This document shows positions 25,249 to 36,795 of a stretch of DNA of 64,000 nt, piece by piece. Under the pieces are notes generated by a model. It searched no databases. It had not been told where the DNA came from and saw only the letters and a list, made by a program, of their open reading frames with translations. The stretch is taken from contig BJKQ01000002.1 of NCBI GenBank assembly GCA_006538405.1, forward strand, positions 2,666,001 through 2,730,000, given 5' to 3'. The stretch's first letter is position 1, and each line of letters begins with the position of its first letter. Made by a program: the position numbers and the translations under genes. This DNA comes from Hansfordia pulvinata. Lineage: Eukaryota > Ascomycota > Sordariomycetes > Xylariales.

Positions 25249-25829
25249 GTATCTGCGGCGGTCGACTGTGGTCACTGGCACCGCATAGTGGGTGCTCTGG
25301 ACGCCACAGTATGTTGAGTTAGAGCCACCCGCCCGATTCAGTCGTTCGCTTACTTGTTTGTACCTGGTGGCTCGACTTGCGCTTAGGACAGGGTTTGAAT
25401 CTGTTTATGTGTACGCGTAGGAGGGAGAGTGGGCTCGACGCTCGTGTCGTAGGTTTAGCCTTGTGCCTCAGATTGTACTTGCCAAGGTTTCATACAATGC
25501 CAACTACCTGAACTACATTCTTCCTAATCTCCCGCCACCCGCGCTGAATGTGACTTGTTCTGCTCCGATGCTGCACCAAAGTCTGCAGTTCGTCCATGCC
25601 TGCCAGTTCATCTGGGCCAGAGTAGGGCGTGAGAGGTCCGATTTATATTCCAGCCCTGATGTCTAATTGCGGTCCTTGGCATGGCTGAAAGGCAGGTCAA
25701 CTCCGCGCGACCAACAAAAGCGATTCCACCGCTGAGCGACTCGGCTCACTATAGGGCTGTGCGACCTCTGCTGCTCAAATGGCTCGAATTCGCGACAAAG
25801 AGGCCGAGCAGCACCCCTCGACCGGGGTC
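25249..25829. other. Convergent 3' intergenic region
   Basis: This is the gap between the stop codons of eIF5 (+) and the next gene (-). It holds nothing beyond presumed 3' untranslated sequence. Confidence 0.5.
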
Positions 25830-28018
25830 TTACCATTGATCGTTGTTCTTGTTCACGTTGTCTTCCTTGATCATGCCATCTCTATCATCCTTGTTGAAGT
25901 CATAGTTCGTCGTCTGCGCAGCCGTCGGGTCGCCCCAGCTCGGTAGTCCGCCTCCGCCGGATGAGTCCGGGAAGGCGCCCGGCATTGGGCTGGTCTGCCG
26001 GGCTGTGCTGCCGTTCGCCGCGTTGCCCCAGGAATTATCGTTCGCCGCATTGCCCCAGGTATTATCGTTCGCTGCGTTGCCCCACGTGTTGTCGTTCGCC
26101 GCGTTGCTGCCCCAAGTGTCGTTATTCGCGACAAACTCACCGCCATTGTTATTACTGCCGTTCGCCGCGCTGTTGCCCCAAGTGTCATTGTTCGCAGCAA
26201 ATCCACCAGGGCTAAGGTAGTTATTGTTGTTGTTGTTGCTGTTCGAGGCGTCGCCAAAGCCTAAGCCGGCCGCAGGAGTGGGCGATTTGCTGGGCTTCCG
26301 AGAGCCGCCCGCGTTGATGGGGTTGCCCCAGCTGTCCTGGCTGCGGGCCTTGTTGGACCAGCGCTCCATCGTCTTCTGCAGAATCTGCGCTTCCCGATCA
26401 GCTTCCCGACTGAGCTTTTCGAAGGCCTCGTCGTCCTTGTTCTTGCGATGGCGTCGCTTGGCGTCGGACCCGTTCTGAATGGGCCACGACGGCGGCGGCG
26501 GGCTGACCTCGATCGATGGCAGAACGTCATTAAATCCCCGGTCGCGGTGATGGCGGCGGTGATGGCGGTCGCGCTCCTCCCGACGGTGGCGCGATTTATG
26601 GCCGTCCTCCACGGGGTATGCAGTGGGGGACAGGTCGAACTTCTGCCGGTTGCGCTCCTCCTCGTACTTCTTATCGTCGTATGTAAACTCTGGGGCGCCA
26701 CCGGGAGCACCCCGGGCCCGCCCGGAACCGTGACCGTCCCGTCGCCCTGGTGCCACGGGTGGCTGTTGGCCGCGGGCTGCGCGTTGACGGGGGTCGCCTG
26801 GTGCGCGGGAGGAGGCACGTGAGGCGGAACCGGGCGGCCGCCGATGTCGAGGAAGCCATTATACCACGGATTCTGCATGGGGTGGGAGGTACCCGGGGGC
26901 AGTGACTGGTCGTTGTAGACACGCTTGGGGTAGAGGACGCCATTGGGGTTGCCGTAGGCGGGGCCGTGATAAACGCGCATGACACCATTCTCGTTGTCGT
27001 AGAAGGCGTTCGGGCGCGGATCGTCGGGCGATTCGACCGTGTGCTCGACCTGGAGGACCGATGAGCGCGGCGGCATGAGGGCATAGGGGCGACGGAGATC
27101 GGGCGGGGGGTGGTGAGACGGGAAGAGCGCGGGTTTTGGCTGGGGCTTCTGCTGGGGCTTTTGCTGGGACTCGTCCCTTTTCTTCTTGCTCCTCTTGCTC
27201 AACTTCTTGGAGTCTGACTTGCTGGCCTCGATTATGACTTTCTTGACCTTTTTCTCCTTCTTGAGCTGACGCTCGACCTTTTCCTTCTTCTTGGGTTTGT
27301 CCTTGTCCTTCTTCTGGCCGTGGTTTTGCTTCTTGCCTTTCTTGGTAGCCTTGGACTTGAGATCTTCATCTTCGGTATCTGTCTGCGTTTCTGCATCGGT
27401 CTCCGTTTCTGTTTGTGTTTCGGCCTCTGTGACATCTGTTTCCGTCTCTGTCCCTGTATCTGTCTCTGTCTCTGTTTCGGACTTTGGCGGTTGCTTCTTC
27501 TTTTGCTTCTTCTGAGACCCCTTTCCTTTCTTGTTCTGGCCAGCAGCCTGCTTCTCCTTGCCCTTTTTGGCGTTAGACTCCGCATGAACGGCGTCACTGT
27601 CATCCGTAGTCTCGCCAGCCGATGACTCGGTGGCCTGCTCTTTTGCCTGATCCTGCAAATTATTTAGTCTTCTGCGCCATGCGGCGCAGTTGGTGCAAGG
27701 GCATTTGCCACCAGCCCACTAGTTGGTGGACAGAGTTTGGTCGCTGCTTGATCAGCCATCTTTACTGACCTCGTTCGGTGGCGCTTCTTGCTGGGCGGGC
27801 TTGGTATCGTCTGAGAAGCGCACGTTCTTTTTCACATCTTTCTTGGGACGCTGGACTGCCTTAGGCCGCTGAGGTACAGTCAGCATGACGGACTCGGTGT
27901 CGGTATCGTCGTCCGTCGTCCACTCAAAGGCCGCCCGCAACTGAGGCTGGGGAGCCCGTGGTGGCCGACTGGAGAAGTTTTGTCCCAGCATCCACTCGAC
28001 CATGGAGTGTGGAGGCAT
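25830..28018 (-). CDS. Unrecognised Lys-rich, repeat-rich protein (frame broken)
   Basis: I do not recognise the family. Exon 1 is 28018-27770 (donor GTCAGT, acceptor TTTGCAG). Exon 2 runs from 27652 to 25830, with about 690 aa in total. Order of segments: an N-terminus starting MPPHSMVEWMLGQNF; a TETETD-type Thr/Glu repeat; a long Lys-rich block (KKGKKQNHGQKKDKDKPKKK); a more conserved-looking core (NGVMRVYHGPAYGNPNGVLY, then FTYDDKKYEEERNRQKFDLS); a helical segment (KLSREADREAQILQKTMERW); then tandem copies of a 9-residue DNTWGNAAN unit and an Asn/Asp-rich tail. The reading frame shifts within exon 2 near 26710-26713. One more G on the coding strand there gives a continuous PGGPGGAPGG stretch, so a consensus error is the simplest explanation. 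No short intron fits the phases. Confidence 0.78.
26015..26215 (-). repeat. Tandem 27-nt coding repeat (DNTWGNAAN)
   Basis: About three close copies and several diverged copies of a 27-nt unit encode the 9-residue motif DNTWGNAAN, with variants SWGNAANGS and NDTWGNSAAN. They lie in frame inside the Lys-rich gene, so copy-number change would not disrupt the frame. Confidence 0.85.
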
Positions 28019-28754
28019 TTTGAATCCCACGGTTCTTGATGAACAGCTCTGTTCCAGGAGTTGGCGATGATGGCCGTCCCGCTCTATGCTAATGCAAACC
28101 AGCCTGACAGGAAGGGCTAGATGGCGAAGCGGTGGGCAAGTCGAAGTTTCTCAGGTGCGAAGCAAGGCCCGGAGAGGCAGTGCGGCTGCAAAGGAGTCCA
28201 AGCCCAGGAAGAGATGCGCAACTCTGCAAGACCAAAGCCAGGCAAGGCAGTAGGTATCGAGGGTAGAGATCGACGAGCGTAGGGGTGGCTAACCAAGAAA
28301 GTCGACCCTGGGTTGCGCGCGCGATGGTGGGGAGTGGTGGCAGCCGAGGAGACAGATGCGAGTTGGCAGTGCTGGGGGAAAAGACTCAAGCCCGCCTCGG
28401 ACACTGTTGTACTGTTCCATGTGGGAATCGCCGCGCTGCCAAAAGTCGACACGGGCAGGAACGGCAAGTCACGAGCAGTCATTGAATGACGGCAGGAGCG
28501 GTCGCGTCGTTGCCTGCGATTCTGGCAAACGGCGGCCCCGAAACCGGAGAACGTGAACCAGGCAGGGTTTGCCTGACTGGAGTCCGTCCGCGTTGGCAAG
28601 AAAGCTGGCTGAATTCATGGATTGGATCATCATGGAACGCCCTCTCCCCCCATTCACTGTCGTGGTATACATAGTCATGTACCTAACACGCACCCACTGG
28701 ACTCCCGTCCCGTCGCTCAAGTTGATTCTTGGCACCCCGAAATCCAGTACAAGA
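28019..28754. other. Intergenic between two minus-strand genes
   Basis: This is the promoter side of the Lys-rich gene and the 3' side of the dephospho-CoA kinase gene. No feature is supported. Confidence 0.5.
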
Positions 28755-29579
28755 TCAAAGCTTGGCCTTCTCCCGCAGCTCCGCCTCGCGCCACCTCCTG
28801 TTGATGGCGAGGTTGTGCCAATACGTCCACAGGCCGGCGGCCACCCCGACCGGCGGGACCGCGACGCACAGCCACGTCCACCACGAAGGGCTGCCCGCCC
28901 TGATCTGGCCGAGCGCCGCGTCGATGCCGGCCCTGAGCTCCTCGCGGGTCCCGTCGTTCCACAGCACGACGCCGCGCCCCGGGCCGCGGGCCTCACACCT
29001 GCGGGCCTTGAGGCGCACGTCGGCCTGGCTCAGGACGCGGTTCTCGGCGTCCTCGCGCGTCAGGTGGGCGTCGCGCTCCATGAGGCGGCGCATCTGCAGC
29101 TCGCGGTCGCGGACGGCGACGACGAGGACGACGCCCGACAGCACGTCCCAGCTGCTCTCGAAGAGCAGGGGCACGTCGAGCACGACGGCCCAGCAGCCGC
29201 GCAGGTAGCAGCGCAGGATGGCGCGGTAGACCTCGGCGCGGACGGCCGGGTGGACGATGCCGTTGAGGACGGCGCGGTCGTGCTTGCGGTCGTCGCCGTC
29301 GCCGAACACGCGGCGGCCGAGGGCCGGCCGGTTGAGGGGCCGGCCGCGGCCGTCCGGGCCGTCCAGGGCCATGGAGTCGGAGGCCTCGACCAGCAGGTCC
29401 GGGGTGGTGGGGCCGAAGTGGCGGACGATGGCCTTGTAGCCGCTGGTGCCGGGCTCGACGACCTTGCGCGCCAGGACGTCGGCGTCGATGATGGGCAGCG
29501 AGTACGGCGGCGAGGCCAGGACCGACGAGACGGTCGACTTGCCGGTCGCAATGGACCCGGTCAGACCGATGAAGAGCAT
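28755..29579 (-). CDS. CAB5: Dephospho-CoA kinase
   Basis: This enzyme phosphorylates dephospho-CoA to CoA, the last step of coenzyme A synthesis. It is a single exon of 274 aa. The start is the ATG at 29579, immediately before the nucleotide-binding strand. The P-loop is GLTGSIATGKST at residues 5-16. The acceptor-binding motif IIDADVLARKVVEPG follows, and then the family motifs HPAVRAEVYRAIL, VVLDVPLLFES and a DREL region. The C-terminus has a hydrophobic segment (WWTWLCVAVPPVGVAAGLWTYW) that looks like a membrane anchor, a feature also reported for fungal and animal versions. It is divergent from ADE5,7, with 760 bp between the start codons. Confidence 0.95.
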   Translation of the reverse strand: MLFIGLTGSIATGKSTVSSVLASPPYSLPIIDADVLARKVVEPGTSGYKAIVRHFGPTTPDLLVEASDSMALDGPDGRGRPLNRPALGRRVFGDGDDRKHDRAVLNGIVHPAVRAEVYRAILRCYLRGCWAVVLDVPLLFESSWDVLSGVVLVVAVRDRELQMRRLMERDAHLTREDAENRVLSQADVRLKARRCEARGPGRGVVLWNDGTREELRAGIDAALGQIRAGSPSWWTWLCVAVPPVGVAAGLWTYWHNLAINRRWREAELREKAKL

Positions 29580-30339
29580 GGTGAAGGCGCGTGTGTTGAT
29601 TCCTCGAGTCTTCGCGGTGGCGGGCGGGCAGGCCACGCGACCTGCTGGCGGGGGCGAGGTGCGTGCGTGCAAGTGTCGCTGTCAGGTTCCGGGGCTCGAG
29701 GTGCAGAGGGCGGGTGGAAGGAGAAAAGGGGGAGGGGAAAGAAAGCAGGCCGGCGACGCGTGCCGAGGCTGTGACGGACGGGCGATACTGCAAGGTGAAG
29801 TGAATATAACGGGCGACGGGCGACGGGTGACGGAGCTGTGGTGGAGCTGTCCCGCCGTCTGCAGGTGTGACGGAAGTGGCCGGACGGAGCAGTGGGGGCG
29901 CAGCGTCGCAGGGGTTCACGGGCACATACGCGTACGAGAATCCCGTCTGGGGTTGCAGTAATAAACGATAATTACGGAGCACATTGATCTGTAGTCGTGT
30001 TCCATTAAGGCAGGTAGTCGAACCGTACGAGTACTCCGTTCATGCGCCCTATGACGCAGGGGTGCTTATCGGCTTATCAGGCGGGTTGAGCCGCATTAGC
30101 GCCTGTTGCACGTGGGATGCAGGGCGTGGCAGGCGCTGGACGCAGGCACCCCAGCCCACCGAACGCGCTGAAGCTGCGGGGGAGGGGTAATAATTTTCGA
30201 TCCCTTTTTTTGGTCCCGTTTTCCTCGCCCGTCGGCCCCTTATTGACCTCGTTTCCCCCCCTCAACCACAGCCCCAACCCCCCCCCCCAAGGACTGGTCT
30301 GCCTCGCTGTGACCCCTCCGCCAACCCCCGCCGCAAACC
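29580..30339. promoter_or_regulatory. Divergent promoter region, CAB5 / ADE5,7
   Basis: These 760 bp separate two start codons pointing away from each other. They contain a direct GGGCGACGG repeat near 29812-29826 and an AT-rich patch near 29960-29985. T-, C- and CCCCCCCC-rich sequence lies just upstream of ADE5,7. No specific factor site is recognised. Confidence 0.45.
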
Positions 30340-32106
30340 ATGGATATCGAATTCCCCCTCCGCGTCCTGCTGATCGGCAACGGCGGCCGCGAGCATGCCA
30401 TTGCCTGGAAGCTAAGCCAGTCGCCGCTGGTCGAGTCCATCGTGGCCGTCCCCGGCAACGGCGGCACGGCGACGTGCCCCAAGACGACCAACGACACGTC
30501 CGTCTCGCCCGACGACTTCCCCGCCCTGCTCGAGCTGGCCCGCCGCCAGGGCGTCAACTACGTCGTCCCCGGCCCCGAGGCGCCCCTCGTCGCCGGCGCC
30601 GTCACCTTCTTCGCCCGCGCCGGCATCCCCAGCTTCGGCCCCTCGCGCAAGGCCGCCCAGATGGAGGGCAGCAAGGCCCTGTCCAAGGACTTCATGGCAC
30701 GCCACGCCATCCCCACCGCCGAGTACCAGAACTTCTCCGACCACGCCGCCGCCGTCGCCTACCTCGACTCGGTGCCCCACGACGTCGTCATCAAGGCCGA
30801 CGGCCTCGCCGCCGGCAAGGGCGTCATCATGCCCCAGTCCAAGGACGAGGCCCGCCAGGCCCTGCACGACATCATGGTCACGCGCGAGTTCGGCGCCGCC
30901 GGCGACCACGTCGTCATCGAGGAGTTGCTGCAGGGCGACGAGCTCAGCGTCCTGACCTTCAGCGACGGCTACTCCATCCGCTCCCTGCCCCCGGCCCAGG
31001 ACCACAAGCGCGCCGGCGACGGCGACACCGGCCTCAACACCGGCGGCATGGGCTGCTACGCCCCGACCAACATCGCCTCCCCGGCCCTCGTCGCCCAGCT
31101 CGACCGCGACTTCATCCAGCCCACCATCGACGGCATGCGCAAGGACGGCATGCCCTTCACCGGCCTGCTCTTCACCGGCTTCATGATCACCCCCAAGGGC
31201 CCCCGCGTCCTCGAGTACAACGTCCGCTTCGGCGACCCCGAGGTCCAGACCGTCCTGCCCCTGCTGTCCGCCGACACCGACCTGGCCCGCGTCATGGTCG
31301 CCTGCACCACCGGCTCCCTCGACAGCGCCCACCTGCGCGTCGAGAACCACTTCAGCGCCACCGTCGTCGTCGCCGCCGGGGGCTACCCCGAGTCCTACGC
31401 CAAGGGCGACGAGATGGCCGTCGCCGAGCCCCCCGCCGGCTCCGGCATCAACATCTTCCACGCCGGCACCAAGCTGAGCACGGACGGCTCCAACAAGCTC
31501 CTGACCGCTGGCGGCCGCGTCATCGCCGCGAGCGCCACCCACCCGGGCAGCCTGCGCGAGGCTGTAGACAAGGCCTACGAGGGCGTTGGTCTCATCAAGT
31601 TCAACAACATGTACTACCGCAAGGACATTGCGCACCGCGCCTTCAAGAGGGAGGCCGACGCCGCTGCAGGGGCCAGCAAGGAGGCCCTCACGTACGCGCA
31701 GGCCGGCGTCAGCATCGACGCGGGCAACGAGCTGGTGGAGCGGATCCGCGCGGCGGTGCGGTCGACGGCGCGGCCGGGCGCCGACGCCGAGATCGGCGGC
31801 TTCGGCGGCGAGGTGGACCTGTCGCGCGCGGGCTACTCGGGCGGCGGCGGGGCTGACAGCGAGGCGCCCATCCTGGTCGGCGCCATCGACGGCGTCGGCA
31901 CCAAGCTCATGATCGCGCAGGCCACGCGCGACCACTCGACGGTCGGCGTCGACCTGGTCGCCATGAACGTCAACGACCTGGTCGTCCAGGGCGCCGAGCC
32001 CGTCATGTTCCTCGACTACTTTGGCTGCAGCCGCCTCGACAAGGCCACCGCCGCCGCTTTCGTCGAGGGCATCGCCGCCGGCTGCCGCGACGCCGGCTGC
32101 GCCCTC

Positions 32107-32138
<32 letters not shown>

Positions 32139-32793
32139 GTACCGCGAAGACGACTACGACGCCGCGGGCGCCGCCGTCGGCGTCATGCGCCCCTCCGCCC
32201 GCCTGCCGCGCACCTCCGCCATGCGCGCCGGCGACGTCCTGCTGGGCCTCGCTTCTTCTGGCGTCCACTCCAACGGCTTCTCGCTGGTCCGCCGCATCCT
32301 CGCCCGCGAGGGGCTCGAGTACTCGGCCCCGGCGCCCTGGCAGCAGCAGCAGTCCGGCTCGTCGTCGGAGAGGACCACCGTCGGCGCCTCCCTCCTGACG
32401 CCGACCCGCATCTACGTGCGCTCCTGCCTGGCCGCGCTGCCCCTCCTCAAGGGCTTGGCGCACATCACGGGCGGCGGCCTGGCCGAGAACGTGCCCCGCG
32501 CCCTTCCCCAGTCGGGCGCGGGCGCGCTGGCCGCCGAGATCGACGCGGCCTCTTGGGGCGGCCTGCCCCCCGTCTTCGCCTGGCTGCGCCGCGCTGGCAA
32601 CGTCGCGCCGTCCGAGATGGCGCGCACCTTCAACTGCGGCGTGGGCATGGTCGCCATCGTCGGCGAGGCCGACGCCGAGGCCGCCGCCGCCGCCCTGCGC
32701 CGCGCCGGCGAGACCGTCCACGTCATCGGCCGCCTGGTCGACCGCCCCGAGGGCGGCGAGCCCTGCGTCATTAACGGCCTCGACACGTGGTGA
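30340..32793 (+). CDS. ADE5,7: Bifunctional GARS-AIRS purine synthesis enzyme
   Basis: The N-terminal half is glycinamide ribonucleotide synthetase and the C-terminal half is aminoimidazole ribonucleotide synthetase, catalysing steps 2 and 5 of de novo purine synthesis in the cytosol. It is a single exon of 817 aa. GARS starts with [17 protein letters not shown] and includes the ATP-grasp motifs [13 protein letters not shown] and GVLYPKR-equivalent LFTGFMIT, then [16 protein letters not shown] begins near residue 450 ([12 protein letters not shown]) and has [29 protein letters not shown] and [11 protein letters not shown]. There is no GAR transformylase domain, so the order matches the fungal two-domain enzyme rather than the animal three-domain GART. 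GC at third positions is extreme, which creates a long meaningless antisense frame. Confidence 0.97.
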
Positions 32794-34113
32794 GAGGCGA
32801 GTGCCCCCGAAGCTGGTGAGTAGTGGGAGAGAAAGTCAGAGAGATATGTGAGAGAAGGTAAAGAGAGGGGAAAAGTAGCATCGCATGATTATAGGTCTGG
32901 TATTGAGCGGGATGGAGGAGACATGGATTGGGGAGGAGAGAGCAAAAGATCATTTTCATGTTTTCCATCAGATAGAGATGAGGTTCCGGCGTATGGTAAA
33001 AATTCGATTCACATTTCACGGTTCATAGCATCTATTTTTTCCTCTTAAAGTTGTCAAGCTGTCCGGCTCGAATCACTTGAGCATCGGCTTCGGTATTGGG
33101 ATCTCCCAAACCGTTCAGGTTAGGCCAGGCACAGGGCGCAGCAGAGGTGACAGAAGACAGCAAAAGGGGGCCGTTGGGTAGGTAGCCGGCGCGCATGCTG
33201 GTGGTGGTGTCGAGATCTGAAGCGGCACGCCGATAGGTCGTCATGATCAAGAAATATGAGCCGGTCAACCCACTACATGTTCCCATTCACGAACATCCAT
33301 GTGTGGTCAAGGTTAGGTACTAGTAAGCTGGAGATGCGTCCCTTTGTACCTCGGGTCGGGTACCTAACCCTAATACATTGATATACCTGTACATGTAGGT
33401 ACGGTACTGATGAAACGGCGCTGACCAGTCCCAAAATACCGCGCCAGGCAGGTGCGGCCTCAACGCTGGGACCTGCAGCCTACATGTATGTTGGACGTGT
33501 GGAAGGAACGACCGTGAAATAGGACGCACAAAGGCAATTCCGAACTTGGAGGGCAAACTCAGGTGGGAAACTCCGGGTTCCTTTCTTCAACATCAATGGA
33601 TACACACGTTTTACCTACTTATCCATTTCTAGGTATCCTTTCCATTTCATAGGTTCCTACCTTATCCACAGCGTTTAGGTGTTGGCCTATTCATCTCCAT
33701 ATCCGAGAATGTTACCTTCTTAGTCAATCACCTCTCTAAAGCTTGTCCCTAGTCGACAATGTTACCTCTTCAGTGATGCCCCCGTTGAAACTTATCCGGC
33801 CAGTCGTACGCTAATACGCCCTGTTCAGGCATTCTTCCCTGATTTCCCTGAATATGTGCTGACTCAGATCTTAAATAGATATGGGCTCAACTTCCAAATC
33901 CGAACTGGCGATGCCATGCACCGGGCAGAGACGACTTGGCTTTAAGCGGAATTTTGACAGCCTAATCACACACATATATATCTCCATTGTAGCCTCCGGC
34001 GTCTGAGTCAGGCGGATGCCATTCGATTTGGCGACGTTTTCGCGTCGTCTCCCTTGTGATTATCTGAAATCCCTCGCGGCTTAGCCATCTTTCGTTCCCC
34101 CCCTCGGTCTCCC
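32794..34113. other. Intergenic, includes likely FAD-monooxygenase promoter
   Basis: No gene is supported. A 10-bp perfect inverted repeat (GGTTAGGTAC at 33310-33319 and GTACCTAACC at 33360-33369) flanks a 40-nt loop. A TATATAT sequence near 33974-33981, about 135 bp before the next start codon, is a candidate TATA box. The region from about 33590 to 33960 is notably AT-richer than its surroundings. Confidence 0.5.
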
Positions 34114-35806
34114 ATGTCTGATCGACTGCACGTCGCCGTCGTGGGCGGCGGCATCGCCGGCATCACGCTGACCATCGCCCTGGCCGAACGCGGGGTCGCT
34201 GTTGACGTGTACGAGCAAGGCCAAGCCTTCTCGGAGATTGGAGCCGGCGTGGCCTTTGCGCCAAACTCTGTCCACGCCCTGAAGCTGTGTCATCAGAGTG
34301 TGTTCGAGGCCTTTGAGCGCGTGAGTACCAGGAACCAATGGCCAGCCAAGAAGGATATCTATTTCGACTTCATCGACGGTTCAAGAAGGGCGTCCCCGAC
34401 AGACGGCCCCAGGAGCGATAACAGCGACTCGGCAGCAGGAACTCGACCCAGTGATGACCGCGCGGAGCCCGAGGTCCTCTTCACCGTGAGGAACGAGACA
34501 GGCGCCAACAGTGTGCACCGCGGCCAGTTCATGGATGAGATGGCAAAGCTCGTCGACCTGAGCCGCTGCCACTTCGGCAAGCGGCTCGTGGACATTTCTC
34601 GGGACGGGGGCCAGGCGGTGATGCACTTCGCCGACGGGACGACTGCGGAGGCGGATGCCGTGATAGCATGCGACGGCATAAACTCGTCTGTCCGGGCCAT
34701 TGTGTTCGGTGAAGATCTCGCAGCGACTTACACCCACAAGTACGCGTACCGAGCCCTGGTGCCGATGGCCCGGGCAGCCGAAATCGTGGGCCCGGAGAGG
34801 GCCATGAACGCATGCCTATGGGTATGTATTGATTCAAGGACACTGACCGCCTCATGGAACAACCTTCTGAGGTAGTTGTGCCTTAGATACGTGTTCTCGC
34901 TGACAGCGAGGAAACAACCCAACAGATGGGGCCCGGGGCCCACATTCTCACGTTCCCGGTGCAAGGCGGCCAGACGATGAACCTGGTGGGCTACGTGACG
35001 GACGAGGCCGAGTGGTCCCTCGATCGCCGCAGCGTGCCGGCGATCAAGCAGGACATGATGCGGGACTTTGGCCACTTCTGCCCAACCGTCCTCGAGGGGC
35101 TCGAGATTGTCGAGGACATTACCCGGGTATGTGAGGAGGAACAACAACTGGCTTCCCAGCAACCCCGCCATCCGTCCCCTTTCCCTTTACTCTCTTCTCT
35201 CCGTCACTACCGCCAGAAATACGGACTGACACACCAATCGTGAGCGCAAAGTGGGCCGTGTTCGACCTGCACGAGCATCCGCTCCCGTCCTACCACAAGG
35301 GCGGCCGCGCGTGCCTGGTCGGCGACGCGGCGCACGCCTCGAGCCCGCACCTGGGCGCGGGCGCCGGGCTCTGCGTCGAGGACTCGGCGGTGCTGGCGGC
35401 CCTGCTTGCGGATCTCCTCCCTCGTGTTGCCGGGGCCTCCCACCCCTCCCCCTCCGCCGTCGCCGAGGCAGCACTGGGAAAGAAAGAGGGCCTGGAGGCC
35501 GCCTTCGCAGCCTTCGACGCGGCGCGGCGCGAGCGCACGCAGTGGCTCGTCGGCGAGAGCAGGAGGGTGGGCGACCGGTACGAGTGGAGGGAAGACGGCG
35601 CCAGTGCTGTCAGTGGCAGCGGCAGCGGCAAGGACAGGGATAGGGACCTGCGCGAGATGGAGAGCGAGATCCGCCGGAGCTACGCGAGGGTCTGGGGCTT
35701 CGATGTCGAGGGGAATATCGCTCAGGCCAGGGAGGACCTGAACCGCCGATTGCAACTTGCCAGTAGCCAGCAGAGATGCGGAAGCAGCGCCGTGTTGGAT
35801 CGGTGA
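34114..35806 (+). CDS. FAD-dependent aromatic monooxygenase (salicylate hydroxylase-like)
   Basis: This is a class A flavoprotein monooxygenase that probably hydroxylates an aromatic or related small molecule using NAD(P)H and O2. Exons are 34114-34821, 34926-35126 and 35252-35806, giving 487 aa. Donors are both GTATGT; acceptors are CAACAG and GCAAAG. The N-terminal Rossmann motif is VAVVGGGIAGITLTIAL, followed by EIGAGVAFAPNSV. The second flavin motif is ADAVIACDGINSSVR, and the GD motif is CLVGDAAHASSPHLGAGAG (G327-D328). The last acceptor is an uncommon AAAG, forced by a stop in the frame after the nearer CCAG. The substrate cannot be predicted. The neighbours are not biosynthetic genes, so there is no sign of a cluster. 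Confidence 0.9.
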
Positions 35807-36393
35807 GCAGGTCGGTCCAATGCCTAAGTTAGTATCCCGCATCGCCGGGCGCGACTTGCCAACCTCCCCTTTCCCTGAGCCGTCTCCCCAGCAGGCCGGC
35901 GTCGTGAGAGTATACCGCATCCCATTTCACAGAGCGCCGGGCTTCCCTCTGAGCAATTGGCTTACTCAGACTACTGTCAGTTATCTCTGTCATATGTGGC
36001 AATAGAGGGGCAGAGAGAAAAGTTCTCGAAACAGGGGACCCTGCTGTCGATGCATCTCATCTCATCCCACGTCACATCAGCCCCGGCTGACGTAAGAGCG
36101 AGCACTGAAGTCTGGGACACCCGCGGTCTCCTGCTTTTCTTAGACCTCACTTTGCCATGTCATACCAGGTCCAGACACATGAAAGTCCGAGTGGAAATTC
36201 AAAGGAAGCGGAAGCTTGGTTAGGAGGTGAGCTGTAGGGAGTTAACTTGGGATTTAAACAGTTCCTTGGGAGCGCCGTCTGGAAGAAACCTCGCTCGTCA
36301 CTTTCCACCCGGCCCTAAAACCCTCCCCGAATCCGCATCTCTCCAGACTTGCCACGTGCGAAGCAGAAGCATTCAGACCAAGTCTCCGCCATC
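35807..36393. other. Intergenic between two plus-strand genes
   Basis: No gene or RNA is supported. The last 150 bp are the probable promoter of the small protein gene at 36394. Confidence 0.45.
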
Positions 36394-36795
36394 ATGCTCC
36401 TCGGCCATCCTCTCAAGGTCCTTCTGACCAGCGCCGCCGCGATCACGTGCGTGCAGTCACTCATCACGGTGTGGACAGTCGACTCGCTCGGCCGACTTGG
36501 GGATTACGCCAATTTTCAGGCGAGTGATCACGCGCGAGCCTTTAGTATCCTCCCCGAAATGATTCAAGCCGGTGTGGAATCCTGGTATATCCAATGGTCC
36601 AACAAGAACGAGGACCTCTGGACCTTCAGGAACCACGATGACGCGGCCGAATTCATCCGAGCGGTGGAGGAAAGTGAACGTCTGGACAACAATCCCAGAT
36701 GGAGGCGCCTGAATCGACCATCAGGGAAGAAACACGGAACCTTCAACTTCGGCATCAACGACGGGTATTTCGTTCTCGTCGACAAGACACGTTAG
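36394..36795 (+). CDS. Small possibly secreted protein, unrecognised (133 aa)
   Basis: A single-exon frame starts at an ATG in good context (ATCATGC). The N-terminus has a positive residue followed by a hydrophobic stretch (KVLLTSAAAITCVQSLITVW), consistent with a signal peptide or signal anchor. The remainder is charged and aromatic, with DHARAFSILPEMIQAG, an EFIRAVEESERLDNNP helix, and an ending of FNFGINDGYFVLVDKTR. I recognise no domain. It has only one Cys, so it is not a typical disulfide-rich effector. Codon use is less biased than in the housekeeping genes. It could be a lineage-restricted gene, or the first exon of a longer one, because GTTAGT overlaps the stop. Confidence 0.55.
   Translation: MLLGHPLKVLLTSAAAITCVQSLITVWTVDSLGRLGDYANFQASDHARAFSILPEMIQAGVESWYIQWSNKNEDLWTFRNHDDAAEFIRAVEESERLDNNPRWRRLNRPSGKKHGTFNFGINDGYFVLVDKTR

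Noticed and set aside
28569..29774. 401-codon plus-strand frame across the dephospho-CoA kinase gene
   Set aside because: Low-complexity Ala/Asp/Val-rich shadow of the minus-strand kinase, which has an intact P-loop and family motifs.
30412..32721. 769-codon open frame on the minus strand opposite ADE5,7
   Set aside because: It is a mirror of the extreme C/G third-position bias of the sense gene. The peptide is low-complexity Gly/Ala/Val/Asp/Leu with no domain.
34114..36795. A secondary-metabolite gene cluster around the FAD monooxygenase
   Set aside because: No synthase, P450, transporter or pathway regulator lies nearby. The flanking genes are purine synthesis, a small orphan and ATG15.
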